A stretch of 33,044 bases of DNA, from positions 1 to 33,044 of the forward strand of contig JAAYAJ010000023.1 in NCBI GenBank assembly GCA_012719455.1. Reading direction: 5' to 3'. Both the position numbers and the translations under genes were made by a program. The notes under the pieces were generated by a model that saw only the letters and a list, made by a program, of their open reading frames with translations, was not told the origin of the DNA and made no database searches. Position 1 is the first letter of the stretch; each line of letters begins with the position of its first letter. This DNA is from Acidobacteriota bacterium. Its GTDB lineage: Bacteria; Acidobacteriota; UBA6911. This document shows positions 7,966 to 18,100 of the stretch, one piece after another.

Positions 7966-10900
7966 CTAAAAGCCGGGGATGATCGAAAATTCCCACCCCC
8001 AGCGCCGCGCGGGACGGTCGTTGGCGTGGACGTAGCTGAGCTGCGCAATGAAAAACCCCATGGCGTTGAACCGGAGCGAACCGCCCCAGCTCGAGACCGG
8101 GCGGCGCGGGATCCCCAGCGCGCTCGAGATCCGCTTCGAGCGCCAAGCCAGGCCCGCGTCGTAGAAGATGGCGGTCTCGACCGGCGGGAAGGAGCGGCTG
8201 GGGATGATGCCGAGCGGCCCCAGGGTTTGCAGCCGCGCCTCCACGTTCCCCACCAGCAGCCGGCTGCCGAAGATACGGTCGAAGGTGGGGCAGGAGAGTT
8301 CCCCACCGGTCCCGGGGGCGCACTCCTTCGGCGAGAAGGACCCCGGTTCGTAGCCCCGCACGAGCGACGGATAACCGAGTGAAAGTTCGCTGAGGCGTCC
8401 GTCCTCCGAATCGCCGCCGTACCGCCCGTAGTGAAGGACCCGCCCGGCCAGGCTCAGCGGACCCGCGATCCGCGCGTATCGGCGGTAATCGACGAGCAGG
8501 GTCGAGAAAGTGAGCGAGCCCCCCGATATCCCCGCCTCCATGCGGTAGCGCAGTCCCATGATGGGGCTGGTACCGCCGAAAACGGAGGCATCGTAGACCA
8601 TCGCCGCGCTCCCCATGCCCAGGTTGAGGGAATCGGGGGTGTCGATATCGTACCGCTCCTCGCCCAGGAACTCCCCCGTCACCCCCGAGTAGACCTCGAT
8701 CCTCCCCTCGGCGTCGTAGGAGATGTTCTGGAACCCGCCGGAAAACTCGAAGCGCTGGGCGCGGCTCGTTGGGCGCGCGAGCGTAACGGCGGCCTGGCGC
8801 GAGATCTCCCAGAACCGCACCGTCCGGTCGAGCAGGTAAGGCTTCCCCCCGATCGTTTCAAGGGTGCGGCCGTACGCCCCGGTCAGGTAAGGCACTTGCC
8901 CGCCGCTCAGGCCCCAATTCCACCTCGATTTCCGGTTTGCGTAAGCTGCGATGCCCGAGAGGCTGTTCAGGAATTTGCCGCCGTCGATGGTGGTGGCGGT
9001 CTGGAAAGCCGTCATCAGGTTATGGTACCCGAGCAGATCGCTCCAGTAGAACCCGATCCCCCCGCCGACCATCGACCCGAAGTTGCTGAAACCGATGCTG
9101 ACGGAGGGGGGCGCAACGTAGTCGAGCCCCAGGCTGGGCTTGTAATCGGTCTTCTCGAACGCGGCCGGCGCCGCGAGCCCGGTCGCGGCCTCGGACAGGT
9201 AGGGGCGCACCGCTTCCCGGTCGCGCTCCCGGGGGGGGAGGTCCCCCGCCCCCAGGGCCGCCACGGCGCCATCAAGGGGGACGCCCGCCAGTTCTTCCGC
9301 GCCCTCGAGGCGATAGACGGCGTAGTCCCCGTCGACGTAGGCGATGTAGACCAGCCGCCCGGACCGCGGCGCCACCGAGAAGGCCGGGCTCCACTTCGAT
9401 ATGCCGCTCACCCCTGTCTGCAGGCGCGTCAACTGGCGGATGGCGCCGCTCCGGAGGTTCAGCCGGTACACGTTGGGGATCCCGTCCCGGTCGGAAATGA
9501 AAAAGAGCTCGTCCCCATCCGCGCTCCACTGCGCCCCCAGGTGCTTTCCGGACGGGAAGGCCTCGACCGGCCGGATCTCCCCGGTCGCGACGTCGATCAA
9601 ACCGAGGCGCAGGTCGCCGAAGGAGAGGCGCGACAGGTCGGAGCTGAAGCGGTCAGTCGAGAATACAATGGAGCGGCCGTCGGGCGACCAGGCCGGGTGC
9701 AGCGCCGAGTACGCGTCGTCCGTCAGCCGCCGGGTGGTCCCCCGCCCCAGGTCCAGGATGAAAAGATCGGTGTAGCCGCCCGCCATTCCCGAAAAGACGA
9801 TCGCGCTTCCGTCCGGGGCCCAGGAGAGGCTGAAAAGGTCGGTGACATCGGCAAGCCGGTACCGGCGGGTGACCCTGTCCACGCCCAGGTTATAGATCGA
9901 GACCTCCGGCCGGCCGGCGCGCACGCTCCCGAAGGCGAACTCCCGTCCGTCGGGACTCCAGGCGCCGGCCGAGTTGGTGAACTGCAGGCTGTCGAAGTTC
10001 GGGTCGAGAACGGTCCGGGTCAGGGTGCGCCGGATTTCGCCCGTCCGGGCGTCGGCGAGAAAGAGGTCGATTGAAAACAGGCTTTTCTCGGAAAAGAAAG
10101 CCACCCAGGCCCCGTCGGGGCTCAGCACGGGGCTCACGTTGATCGCGCCCCCCCGCCTTTTTCCAATCAGTTCACGCGCCGGGTCGAGTGGGACCGTCGC
10201 CTGCAGCACGGGGCGGTAGGCCGATTCCAGCGCAGCGTGCCAGTCCCGGCTGAGCCCGTCGAGGTCGATGTCGAGCACCGCCGTGATGGCCCCTTGGGCG
10301 TTCCCGTCGCTTGCGGCCGCCTTCAGGACCTCCCCGATCACCCGGTCGCCGTACCGGCCCGCCACGTAGCTCCAGAAGGCCTGCCCCCAGCGGTAGGGGA
10401 AGTATTCGGGATCGTCCAGTGCGGAGACGGCGGGGAGTTCCCCCTGCAGTACCGCGTCCCGCATCCACATGGCCGTGTGCGGGTCCGACGCCCCGATCGT
10501 CAGGTATTCGGCCATCCCTTCCACGAACCAGAGGGGCAGCGTCAGCGCGATGGGGATGCCGCCGCTCGTGCGCGAGGAGATGTCGAACTGGAAGGCGTGC
10601 ACCAGCTCGTGGCCGAGCACGTGATCGGTTTCCCCGAGCGGGCCCGCGAGCGGCATCACGATCCGGCGCCGCAGCCCCTCCGTCATGCCCCCCGTCGTCT
10701 CCCCGATCTCGTTGTCGATCACGGTGGTCCCCCGGAAATCGGTGTGGCTGGCATAGAGAATGATGGGCTGCCGCGAGGAGAGCTCGTGGTTCAGGACGGT
10801 GCTCAGGCGCGTGTACCAGCGCTCGGCCATCCGGCCGAAATCGACGGCCGCCGCCTCGTGGTCGTCGTAGTAGTGGATGTCGAAATGATCGGTCTTGAGG

Positions 10901-11010
10901 ACCTTGAAATCGGGGCTCCGGTACCGGACCCGGTTTTGCCCGAAATACTGCGCCTGGGCGGTTGTGGCGACGAGACCGATCCAGAACAGGATGGAAACGA
11001 TGCGGGTCAT
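7966..11010 (-). CDS. Secreted peptidase-MA/TolB-propeller/outer-membrane-barrel fusion
   Basis: A 1014-aa envelope protein in three parts. A signal peptide (1-20, ending TAQA) is followed by a gluzincin-like peptidase domain: VLGHELVHAF gives HExxH at His134/Glu135/His138, and WFVEGMAEYL downstream supplies the third metal ligand Glu. A TolB/WD40-like propeller follows with repeated WSPDG motifs (SPDGAWVAFFS, WSPDGREFAFGS, WAPDGSAIVFSG, WSPDGRSIVFSTD, WSADGDELFFISD). The last 370 or so residues are Gly/Tyr-rich alternating strands resembling an Omp85/surface-antigen beta-barrel. This combination is known as uncharacterised proteins in Acidobacteriota and relatives; function is unknown. I chose the ATG at 11008-11010 (MTRIVSILFWIG), which begins the signal peptide and follows CGGGAG. 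Followed by the ArsC-like gene. Confidence 0.87.
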   Translation of the reverse strand: MTRIVSILFWIGLVATTAQAQYFGQNRVRYRSPDFKVLKTDHFDIHYYDDHEAAAVDFGRMAERWYTRLSTVLNHELSSRQPIILYASHTDFRGTTVIDNEIGETTGGMTEGLRRRIVMPLAGPLGETDHVLGHELVHAFQFDISSRTSGGIPIALTLPLWFVEGMAEYLTIGASDPHTAMWMRDAVLQGELPAVSALDDPEYFPYRWGQAFWSYVAGRYGDRVIGEVLKAAASDGNAQGAITAVLDIDLDGLSRDWHAALESAYRPVLQATVPLDPARELIGKRRGGAINVSPVLSPDGAWVAFFSEKSLFSIDLFLADARTGEIRRTLTRTVLDPNFDSLQFTNSAGAWSPDGREFAFGSVRAGRPEVSIYNLGVDRVTRRYRLADVTDLFSLSWAPDGSAIVFSGMAGGYTDLFILDLGRGTTRRLTDDAYSALHPAWSPDGRSIVFSTDRFSSDLSRLSFGDLRLGLIDVATGEIRPVEAFPSGKHLGAQWSADGDELFFISDRDGIPNVYRLNLRSGAIRQLTRLQTGVSGISKWSPAFSVAPRSGRLVYIAYVDGDYAVYRLEGAEELAGVPLDGAVAALGAGDLPPRERDREAVRPYLSEAATGLAAPAAFEKTDYKPSLGLDYVAPPSVSIGFSNFGSMVGGGIGFYWSDLLGYHNLMTAFQTATTIDGGKFLNSLSGIAAYANRKSRWNWGLSGGQVPYLTGAYGRTLETIGGKPYLLDRTVRFWEISRQAAVTLARPTSRAQRFEFSGGFQNISYDAEGRIEVYSGVTGEFLGEERYDIDTPDSLNLGMGSAAMVYDASVFGGTSPIMGLRYRMEAGISGGSLTFSTLLVDYRRYARIAGPLSLAGRVLHYGRYGGDSEDGRLSELSLGYPSLVRGYEPGSFSPKECAPGTGGELSCPTFDRIFGSRLLVGNVEARLQTLGPLGIIPSRSFPPVETAIFYDAGLAWRSKRISSALGIPRRPVSSWGGSLRFNAMGFFIAQLSYVHANDRPARRWGWEFSIIPGF

Positions 11011-11190
11011 GACAATCAGCTCCCGGTTGAGGTTTCGGCCCGGAATCCGGATTTTTTCCATGTATAAATCAAACCCGGCCCTTTGTCAAAAGAGGAGTTC
11101 CCCGCCAACCGCCGCCGGACCGGTGGCCGGATCCGGCGCTTCCGCCCGTCGGCCCGGCGCCGGCAATGGAATCGGAACAGGTCTTTCAGG

Positions 11191-12390
11191 TCAGCCCGCC
11201 ACCGCCCGGATGGCCTCCGCCATGATGCCGAGCCCCTCCCGCAGTTCCGCTTCGGTGATGGTCAGCGCCGGGAAGACGCGGATGCCGACCCCCTGGGTCT
11301 GGCGCACGAAGAGCCCGCGGGCCAGGCAGTCGTCGCTCACCCGCTTGGCGGTGTCCGCGTCCGCGAACTCGACCATGATCAGCAGCCCCTGCCCCCGGAT
11401 CTCCCGGATGGCGGCGGGATAGGCGTCTTTCCACCCCGCCATGGTGTCGAGGCAGATCCGGCCCATCTCTTCCACGTGGGCGGAGATGTTGTTTTCCCTG
11501 AGATAGCGGATGACGGCGGCCGAGACGGCGCAGCCCAGGGGGTTCCCACAGTAGGTGCCGCCATGGTCCCCGATTTCGAGCTTTTGCGCCACGGCTTCGG
11601 TCATGGCGAACCCGCCGAAGGGGAAGCCGCCGGCGATCCCCTTGGCCATGGTCAGGAAGTCCACCTCCACCCCCATCGCACCGGTGACGAACATCGGGCC
11701 GGTGCGGCAAAACCCGGTCTGGACCTCGTCGGCGATCAACAGGGCGCCGTTTTGCCGGCAGAGGCGGGACGCGGAGCGGAGGTATTCGCGGGAGGGGATA
11801 TGGACCCCGCCCTCCCCCTGGATCGGTTCGATGATGAAGGCGGCCACGTTGTCATCCAGCGCCTGTTCCAGCTCCGCCAAGTCCCCGTAGGCGACGAAGC
11901 GGTAGTTGGGCATCAGGGGGTTGAATATCTCCCGGTGGCTGGCCTGTCCGGTGGCCGAGGTCGTACTGATGGTGCGGCCGTGAAAGCTCTGGTGCGTGGA
12001 AATGACGTCCAGACGGCCCGTCACCTTCCGGGCCAGCTTGATGGCCGCGTCGTTGGCCTCAGCCCCGGAATTGGAGAAAAACACCCGGGTCAGGTTCGGC
12101 GGCAGCACCTGCATCAGTTCCAACAGGAGTTCGGCCCGGGCCGGGGAATAGGTGAGCCCGGAATTGGGGCCCTGGAGGATCTTGCGGCTCTGGCGCGCAA
12201 GCGCCTCCGTGATCACCGGGTGGGCGTGCCCCATGCACGTCACCCCCCAGCCGGCGGTGAAATCCAGGTAGCGGACCCCCTCCTCGTCCCAGACGTATAC
12301 CCCCTCGCCCCGGTCGATTGCAATCTTCTGCTTGATGAAAAAGGGGGCCATGTATCGATCTTCGGTTTCAAAGGTGTTCCGACTGGACAT
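11191..12390 (-). CDS. Class III PLP-dependent aminotransferase (acetylornithine/omega-type)
   Basis: A 399-aa cytoplasmic aminotransferase. Key blocks: FSNSGAEANDAAIKLAR for phosphate binding, SFHGRT, EPIQGEGGV, LIADEVQTGFCRTG with the PLP-ring Asp221, and MAKGIAGGFPFGG with the Schiff-base Lys250. The overall pattern is closest to acetylornithine and other omega-aminotransferases, but short of a tree the amino donor cannot be set. I start it at the ATG 12388-12390 because GGAG lies eight bases upstream; the GTG three codons earlier sits on top of that site. The stop of the NCS2 permease is 55 bases upstream on the same strand, so import of a nucleobase-like compound and transamination of a derived amine may be linked (inference). 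Confidence 0.86.
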   Translation of the reverse strand: MSSRNTFETEDRYMAPFFIKQKIAIDRGEGVYVWDEEGVRYLDFTAGWGVTCMGHAHPVITEALARQSRKILQGPNSGLTYSPARAELLLELMQVLPPNLTRVFFSNSGAEANDAAIKLARKVTGRLDVISTHQSFHGRTISTTSATGQASHREIFNPLMPNYRFVAYGDLAELEQALDDNVAAFIIEPIQGEGGVHIPSREYLRSASRLCRQNGALLIADEVQTGFCRTGPMFVTGAMGVEVDFLTMAKGIAGGFPFGGFAMTEAVAQKLEIGDHGGTYCGNPLGCAVSAAVIRYLRENNISAHVEEMGRICLDTMAGWKDAYPAAIREIRGQGLLIMVEFADADTAKRVSDDCLARGLFVRQTQGVGIRVFPALTITEAELREGLGIMAEAIRAVAG

Positions 12391-12445
12391 GATGCACACT
12401 CCGCTTTCAAATCAGCCCCTTGGCATACCCTGCCGGGGCGACCCG

Positions 12446-13798
12446 CTAAACATGAATGAAAAGGTACCGCAGAACGAAGAGAAGGGCCACCACCCAGATC
12501 AACCCGCCCGCCTCCCTGCCCCTCCCGGTGGCCAGCTTGAGGACCGGGTAAGCGATGAAGCCGAGGGCCAACCCGTCGGCGATGCTGTAGCTGAGCGGGA
12601 TGCCAATCAGGATCAGGAAGGCGGGAATCCCCTCGGTCGCGTCCTGCCAATCGACCTTGACGACGTTGCGCACCATCATCGCCCCGACGAGGACCAGGGC
12701 CGGGGCGGTAACCGGGTTCACCGATCCCCCCTCCGTCATCCAGCCGCCGCCGATCATCGCCGCCAGCGGGGTGAAAAAGAGCGCCACCAGGAAAAAACAG
12801 CCGGCGGTCACCGCCATCAACCCCGTTCTCCCCCCAGCCTCCACCCCCACGCAGCTCTCGATGTAGGAGGTCACGGTGCTGGTGCCGCTCGCGGCCCCCA
12901 CGACGGTGCCGACGGCGTCGGAGACCAGGGCGCGATTGGCGTTTGGGAGCTGGTTGTCCCGGATGATCCCCGCCTGCTCCCCCACCCCGATCAGGGTGCC
13001 GACCGTGTCGAACAGGTCCATGAAGAGGAACACAACGATGAAGGCGATGAAATCGGGACGCAGGACGTGGCGGAAGTCCAACTGGAAGAAGGCGTGATCC
13101 CGGGGCAGGCCGAACACCCCGGTAAACCGGATCTTGCCCCACAGGACCCCCAGGGCGGTCGAAAAAAGGATGCCCCACAGGATCGCGCCCTTCACCCGGC
13201 GGGCCTGTAGAACGGCCGTCACCAGCAGCCCGCCGAAAAAGATGACCACGTGGGGCTGGGTCAAGGACTTGTTGAGCATCACCAGGGAGCCGGGCGGGGC
13301 ATCGAGGATGACACCCGCGTTCTTGAGCCCGATGAAGGCGATGAAGATGCCGATCCCCACGGCGATGCCGTTCTTGAGGCTGGGACTGACGGCGTCGATG
13401 ATGGCCTTGCGGAACTGCAGCAGCGACAGGAGGAGAAACAGAACCCCGGAGATGAAGACGATGGCGAGCGCGGTTTTCCAGCCGTCGGCTATCCCCGCCG
13501 CCGTCACCGCCATCACCACCGTGACGAAAAAGAAGTTCTCCCCCATCCCCGGCGCCTGCACAATCGGCAAATTGGCGTAGAGTCCCATCAGCACCGAGGC
13601 GATAAACGCCGCCAGGCAGGTAGCCAGCATTGCCGCGTCGAAACTCAACCCCGTCGGCTGCCCGGCGAAATCGGTCGAGAGCACCGCCGGGTTGACAAAG
13701 ATCACGTAGGCCATGGTCAGGAAGGTTACGAGCCCCGCCAGGATCTCCGTCCGCGCATTGGTGTGGTGTTCCTTGAGTTTGAAAATTTTTTCAAGCAT
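12446..13798 (-). CDS. NCS2-family (AzgA/PbuG-like) nucleobase permease
   Basis: A 450-aa inner-membrane permease of the nucleobase-cation symporter 2, AzgA-like branch (adenine, hypoxanthine, guanine in studied members). Family signs: the N-terminal ARTEILAGLVTFLTMAYVIF and NPAVL, GLYANLPIVQAPGMGENFFF, LKNGIAVGIGIFIAFIGLKN, DLFDTVGTLIGVGEQAG, and GTSTVTSYIESCVGVEAGGRTG. Many hydrophobic helices span nearly the whole length. The start is the ATG 13796-13798 (MLEKIFKL), preceded by GGGAGGGGGAG; the longer frame upstream is spurious. First gene of a probable operon with the class III aminotransferase. Confidence 0.9.
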   Translation of the reverse strand: MLEKIFKLKEHHTNARTEILAGLVTFLTMAYVIFVNPAVLSTDFAGQPTGLSFDAAMLATCLAAFIASVLMGLYANLPIVQAPGMGENFFFVTVVMAVTAAGIADGWKTALAIVFISGVLFLLLSLLQFRKAIIDAVSPSLKNGIAVGIGIFIAFIGLKNAGVILDAPPGSLVMLNKSLTQPHVVIFFGGLLVTAVLQARRVKGAILWGILFSTALGVLWGKIRFTGVFGLPRDHAFFQLDFRHVLRPDFIAFIVVFLFMDLFDTVGTLIGVGEQAGIIRDNQLPNANRALVSDAVGTVVGAASGTSTVTSYIESCVGVEAGGRTGLMAVTAGCFFLVALFFTPLAAMIGGGWMTEGGSVNPVTAPALVLVGAMMVRNVVKVDWQDATEGIPAFLILIGIPLSYSIADGLALGFIAYPVLKLATGRGREAGGLIWVVALLFVLRYLFIHV

Positions 13799-13908
13799 CT
13801 CCCCCTCCCGTCGAACCTGACAGTATACATCGTATTGCAATCCCCCCCCGCTTTCGCGACAATACCGGTGTCCCGGGAAACCCGCCGATCGGCACAATCA
13901 CGGGGCAC

Positions 13909-13934
13909 AAAGAGGTCCTGGAAAGAGGTCCTGG
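13909..13934 (+). repeat. 13-bp perfect tandem duplication at the ribosome binding site
   Basis: AAAGAGGTCCTGG occurs twice back to back (13909-13921 and 13922-13934), ending one base before the ATG of the secreted hydrolase. Each copy carries AGAGG; the second copy is at functional spacing. Confidence 0.9.
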
Positions 13935-13935
13935 C

Positions 13936-14874
13936 ATGAAGAGGAAATTCCTGGCCGTCGTCCTGCTGGCGCTCTGCGCCATTCTTGCACCAGCCGGCCG
14001 CGGGGCGGACCCGCCCGTCGATTGGATCCAGCTGGCGCCCCCGGCGCCCGGGGATAACGAAACGGAGCGATTCGAGAACGAGCTCCTTTCAAACGTACGC
14101 AATCCGAGCCTGGGCGTCTTCCGGTCGACCCTCGGGAGCCCGCCGCGGGCGGCCGTGGTCCTCTGCCCCGGCGGCGGATATTCCATCCTGGCGATCGTGA
14201 AGGAGGGGTACGAGATCGCGCGCTGGCTCAACACGCTCGGGATCGACGCCTACGTCCTCAAGTACCGCCTCAGGGAATTCGGTTATCCCGCGCCGCTGCA
14301 GGACGCGGCCCTGGCGATCCGTTTCCTGCGCGCCGGTGCGCAGGAGCGGGGGATCGACCCGGGAAAGATCGGGATCATGGGCTTTTCCGCCGGCGGCCAC
14401 ACGGCCGCGATGGCGACGACGCTCTACGCCTCCCCGGACACCCGCACCGGGGGGCCTCTCGATGAGGTTTCGGCCCGCCCCGACTTCTCGGTCCTCGCCT
14501 ACCCCGTCGTCACCATGGCCGATCCCCACACCCACCAGGGCTCCCGCGCCAACCTGCTGGGAAACGCCCCGGCGGCGGAGATGATCGAGAAACTGTCGCT
14601 CGAGCGCCAGGTATCCGCGGACACGCCCCCGGTGTTCCTGTTCCACTCCGCCGATGACGAGGCCGTCCCGGTGGAAAACAGCCTTCACTTCGCCCTGGCG
14701 ATGGCACGCCACGACCGCCCCTTCACCCTCCACGTCGTCCCCTCCGCCCCGCACGGGATCGGGATGCGCCCCGGCTTCGGCCTGGCCTCCGCCTGGCCCG
14801 CGGCCCTGGCCGCCTGGCTCGCCGATCGCGGATTGGTTCCCACGTCGGCCCCGGCCGGGAGTCCGGCCAGGTAG
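13936..14874 (+). CDS. Secreted alpha/beta hydrolase (acetyl-xylan-esterase-like)
   Basis: A 312-aa exported hydrolase. Signal peptide at 1-23 (KRKFLAVVLLALCAILAPAG, ending near GRGA). The alpha/beta-hydrolase core shows the oxyanion block VVLCPGGGYS, nucleophile elbow GFSAGGH (Ser151), acid in FHSADDEAVPVENS (Asp240 or Asp241) and catalytic His273 in SAPHGIG. This layout fits carbohydrate-esterase-like or BD-FAE-type enzymes acting on acylated polysaccharides in the periplasm; the substrate is inferred. A duplicated ribosome binding site precedes it. It is divergent from the NCS2 permease. Its neighbour downstream is an outer-membrane receptor, in line with a carbohydrate or glycoconjugate uptake setting, but the intervening promoter argues for separate transcription. 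Confidence 0.85.
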   Translation: MKRKFLAVVLLALCAILAPAGRGADPPVDWIQLAPPAPGDNETERFENELLSNVRNPSLGVFRSTLGSPPRAAVVLCPGGGYSILAIVKEGYEIARWLNTLGIDAYVLKYRLREFGYPAPLQDAALAIRFLRAGAQERGIDPGKIGIMGFSAGGHTAAMATTLYASPDTRTGGPLDEVSARPDFSVLAYPVVTMADPHTHQGSRANLLGNAPAAEMIEKLSLERQVSADTPPVFLFHSADDEAVPVENSLHFALAMARHDRPFTLHVVPSAPHGIGMRPGFGLASAWPAALAAWLADRGLVPTSAPAGSPAR

Positions 14875-14917
14875 CGGAGGCTCCCGACCGCGCCGCCGGG
14901 AGTCGGGCCCGACCCGC

Positions 14918-14946
14918 TTGATAAAAGGGCATCCTCCTTTTATAAT
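14918..14946 (+). promoter_or_regulatory. Sigma-70 promoter of the Oar-like gene with palindrome in the spacer
   Basis: TTGATA (14918-14923), exactly 17 bases, then the perfect -10 TATAAT (14941-14946). An inverted repeat ATAAAAGG/CCTTTTAT (14921-14928 with 14936-14943) spans the spacer and touches both elements; it could be an operator for a repressor or a weak terminator of the upstream hydrolase gene. The leader to the ATG at 15173 would be about 220 bases. Confidence 0.72.
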
Positions 14947-15172
14947 GGCTTCACTGTTCGAAAAAGTGTTCACATTTTGCTGAGCGGGCAAAGGGCGTCT
15001 CGGGCCGCGGCGCAGCGATCGCCATGACGGGTCTCTGAAAACCCATTCCCGCGCTCTGTCCAGGAAACCGGCTATTTTGGCTGCTTGCGGTGCGGCGAAT
15101 GGTCCGGGAACAGATCCATTCGCATATCCCACAAGCTCATGTTCCATCGTGAAGGTACGAAAAGGGGGGGAT

Positions 15173-18100
15173 ATGAAAGGCAAACGAACACATCCCTGGC
15201 TGGCGGTCATCTCTCTGCTCGCCGTTGCCGCCATTTGTGGGCCATGGGCGTCGCCCGTCATGGCTCAATCCGCCGACACCGGGGCGTTGACCGGAGTGGT
15301 GAAAGATCCATCCGGATCGGTCATCAAGAACGCACGGGTCACGGCGACCAATCTCGGGACGGCTCAAAGCCGTTCGGCGCTTACGGACAACGACGGCTCC
15401 TTTAGAATCACTTTCCTGCCCCCGGGCAAATACAAGGTCCAGGCAGGCGCGGAAGGATTCCAGACATCCGAGTTCTCACCCATCACCATCAACGTCACCG
15501 AGACCGCCGTTCTGAACATGGACCTGAAAATCGGCGTGCCGACCGAAACGGTCACCATCGCAGCCGAAACGGAGCTCATTCAGACCACCACCTCGACTTT
15601 GGGGACCCTGGTCAGCGGGGACGACGTGGTGGCGCTGCCCCTGACCACGCGCAACTACACCCAGATCCTGGACCTTTCCGCCGGTGTCTCCGCCAGCGTT
15701 GCCAACGCGACGGAGCTTGGGAAAGGCACACAGCTGACGAGCGTCAACGGTTCCAGCCCCTCTCAGAACAATTACCAGATGGACGGGGTATCCATTAACA
15801 GCATCGCGGGCCTCGGCCATGCGCGGGACCACAACGTGGCCGCCGGCATCGGGATCCCGAACCCGGATGCACTCCAGGAATTCAAGATCCAGACCTCGAC
15901 CTACGATGCCAGCTACGGGCGGAACCCGGGCGCGAATGTCAATGTCGTCACCAAGTCCGGAAGCAATGAGCTGCACGGGACGGCCTTCTTCTTCCTGAGG
16001 GACACTGCGCTCAACGCCAACCCCTTCTTCTACAACCGTAACCGGCGGCCCGAGGACCCCGACAAGCCGATCCTGACCCAGAAGCAGTATGGCTTCACCC
16101 TGGGGGGACCGGTGCTGAAGGACAAGCTGCTCCTGTTCGGCAGCTGGCAGGGGTCGCGCCAGAAAAACGGGCTTGCCGGCGGAGGGACCGTGAACACCCA
16201 ATTGCCCCCCATCCCGGAGGGCGATCGCAGCGCACCCGGCTTTGCCGCCGCCCTGGCGGCGATGAACTGCGGGTTCAGCAATTGGGGCTGGGCCGGGGGA
16301 GCGAATGTCGCTTGCGACGGATCGAACATCAGCCCTGTCGTGCTCAACATCCTCAACCTGAAGCTCCCCGACGGCAGCTATTTTGTCCCCGGCTCCGGCA
16401 CCACCGGCTACACCCGGAGGACTTTCTCCATTCCGGCCCAATACAAAGGGGACCAGTTCCTGGCCAACGTGGATTACATGATCAACCAGCAGAACACGCT
16501 GTCGGGCAGGTTCTTCTACACCCGTGATCCCAGGATCATTCCCATGGGTTACGTCAACCTCCCCGGAAATCCCCAGACCAATTTCTATTCCAACCACAAC
16601 GTGGTGGGAAAGCTCACCACCTCCATCCGGAACAATCTGGTGAACGAGGTGCGTTTCGCCTACCAGCGGAACTGGGGCGATGTCTATGACGATGTGATCG
16701 ATGGAGCCACGCCCGCGGAGCTGGGCATCTACAGTCCCATTCCGGGCCAGGACCTCCCCCCCGCGATCTGGATCGTCGGCGGTCCCTACATGTTCAACTC
16801 CTTCCATCCCGCGCAGAGCCTGGGCGCCAGTTACCAATACGCCGACCAGATCTCGTGGTCCAGGGCCAACCACACCATCCGCGCCGGATTTGAATACGAG
16901 AGGGTACATTATTTTTCCAGGCCCGGGGCTTACCGGGGATGGCTGTATTATGGGACCTTCAATGACTTCCTGGTCAGCGGGCCGGGAAACATCTTCATGT
17001 CCGTGACCAACAAGGGAGACGGTCCGAAGGGGGAGTTTGACCACGATTACCGCCAGAACAATGCAAGCGCCTTCATCCAGGATGACTGGAAGGTCAGCCA
17101 AAACCTGACGCTCAACCTGGGGCTCCGGTGGGAATACAACAGCATGCTCAATGATTCCGTCGGCAACATGACCAGCATCTGGCCGAGCCGCCTGGCCACA
17201 GTTCCGGTACCCCCCAACGGGCCTACGACGTCGGGTGACGGGTTGGTGGGATATGTCGTCGCCAAAAACACGAATCCACTGTACGGGACTCCCCCGGAAG
17301 GGGTTTACGTGGCGGACAACAATAACGCCATCGAGGGCCATCCGCCCTACAGCAACTTCGGCCCGAGAATCGGTTTCGCATGGCAACCCACCGGCAAGGC
17401 CAACATGGTGGTGCGCGGAGGCTTCGGGATGTTTTACGACCGGGTGCAGGCGTACTACATGGTCCGCGCCTACCAGGAAAGCCCCCCGTACGCGGTTTCC
17501 CTGAGCTACGGACCGTTCAATCCCTACACCCTGGCAAACCCGTTTCCCGACCTGCCCACGGGATCCTATCCCTCCCGCTGGAGCACCCTTTCCTGCGACC
17601 CGGACGGCACAAACTGCCACGGCACCGGCTCCAATTTGAGCACCCTGTTTCTCAATCCCAAGGTCGACGTACCCCTGACTTATCAATACAACCTCAGCAT
17701 TCAGTATGAGCTGTTCCGCAACTGGGTGCTGGACGTGGCGTACGTTTCGTCGCACGGGACCAGGCTGATGAACTCGTACCGGAACGTCAACCTGGCCCAA
17801 TTGGCAAGCCCGGAGAACCCGATCAACGGCCAGATCGCCAACACCACCGCTAACGTGGGGCTGCGCGTCCCCCATATCGGTTATCAGCCGACCGGCCTGC
17901 AGGGTACGTTTTTCGATGCCAGGTCCAACTACCACAGCCTCCAGGCCACCCTGCGCAAGGCGTTCTCGCATGGACTGGCGATGCAGGCCTCCTACACGTT
18001 CAGCAAGAGCCTCACGACCCTGGGCGCCGGGGACAGCACGAACTCCAACGATCCGATGGACCAGGACCAGCAGTACGGCCCGAGCATTTGGAACCGGCCC

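Noticed and set aside
8431-10074. 547-codon plus-strand frame opposite the peptidase-propeller gene
   Set aside because: No start signal or domain; the minus strand encodes recognisable HExxH and WSPDG repeats.
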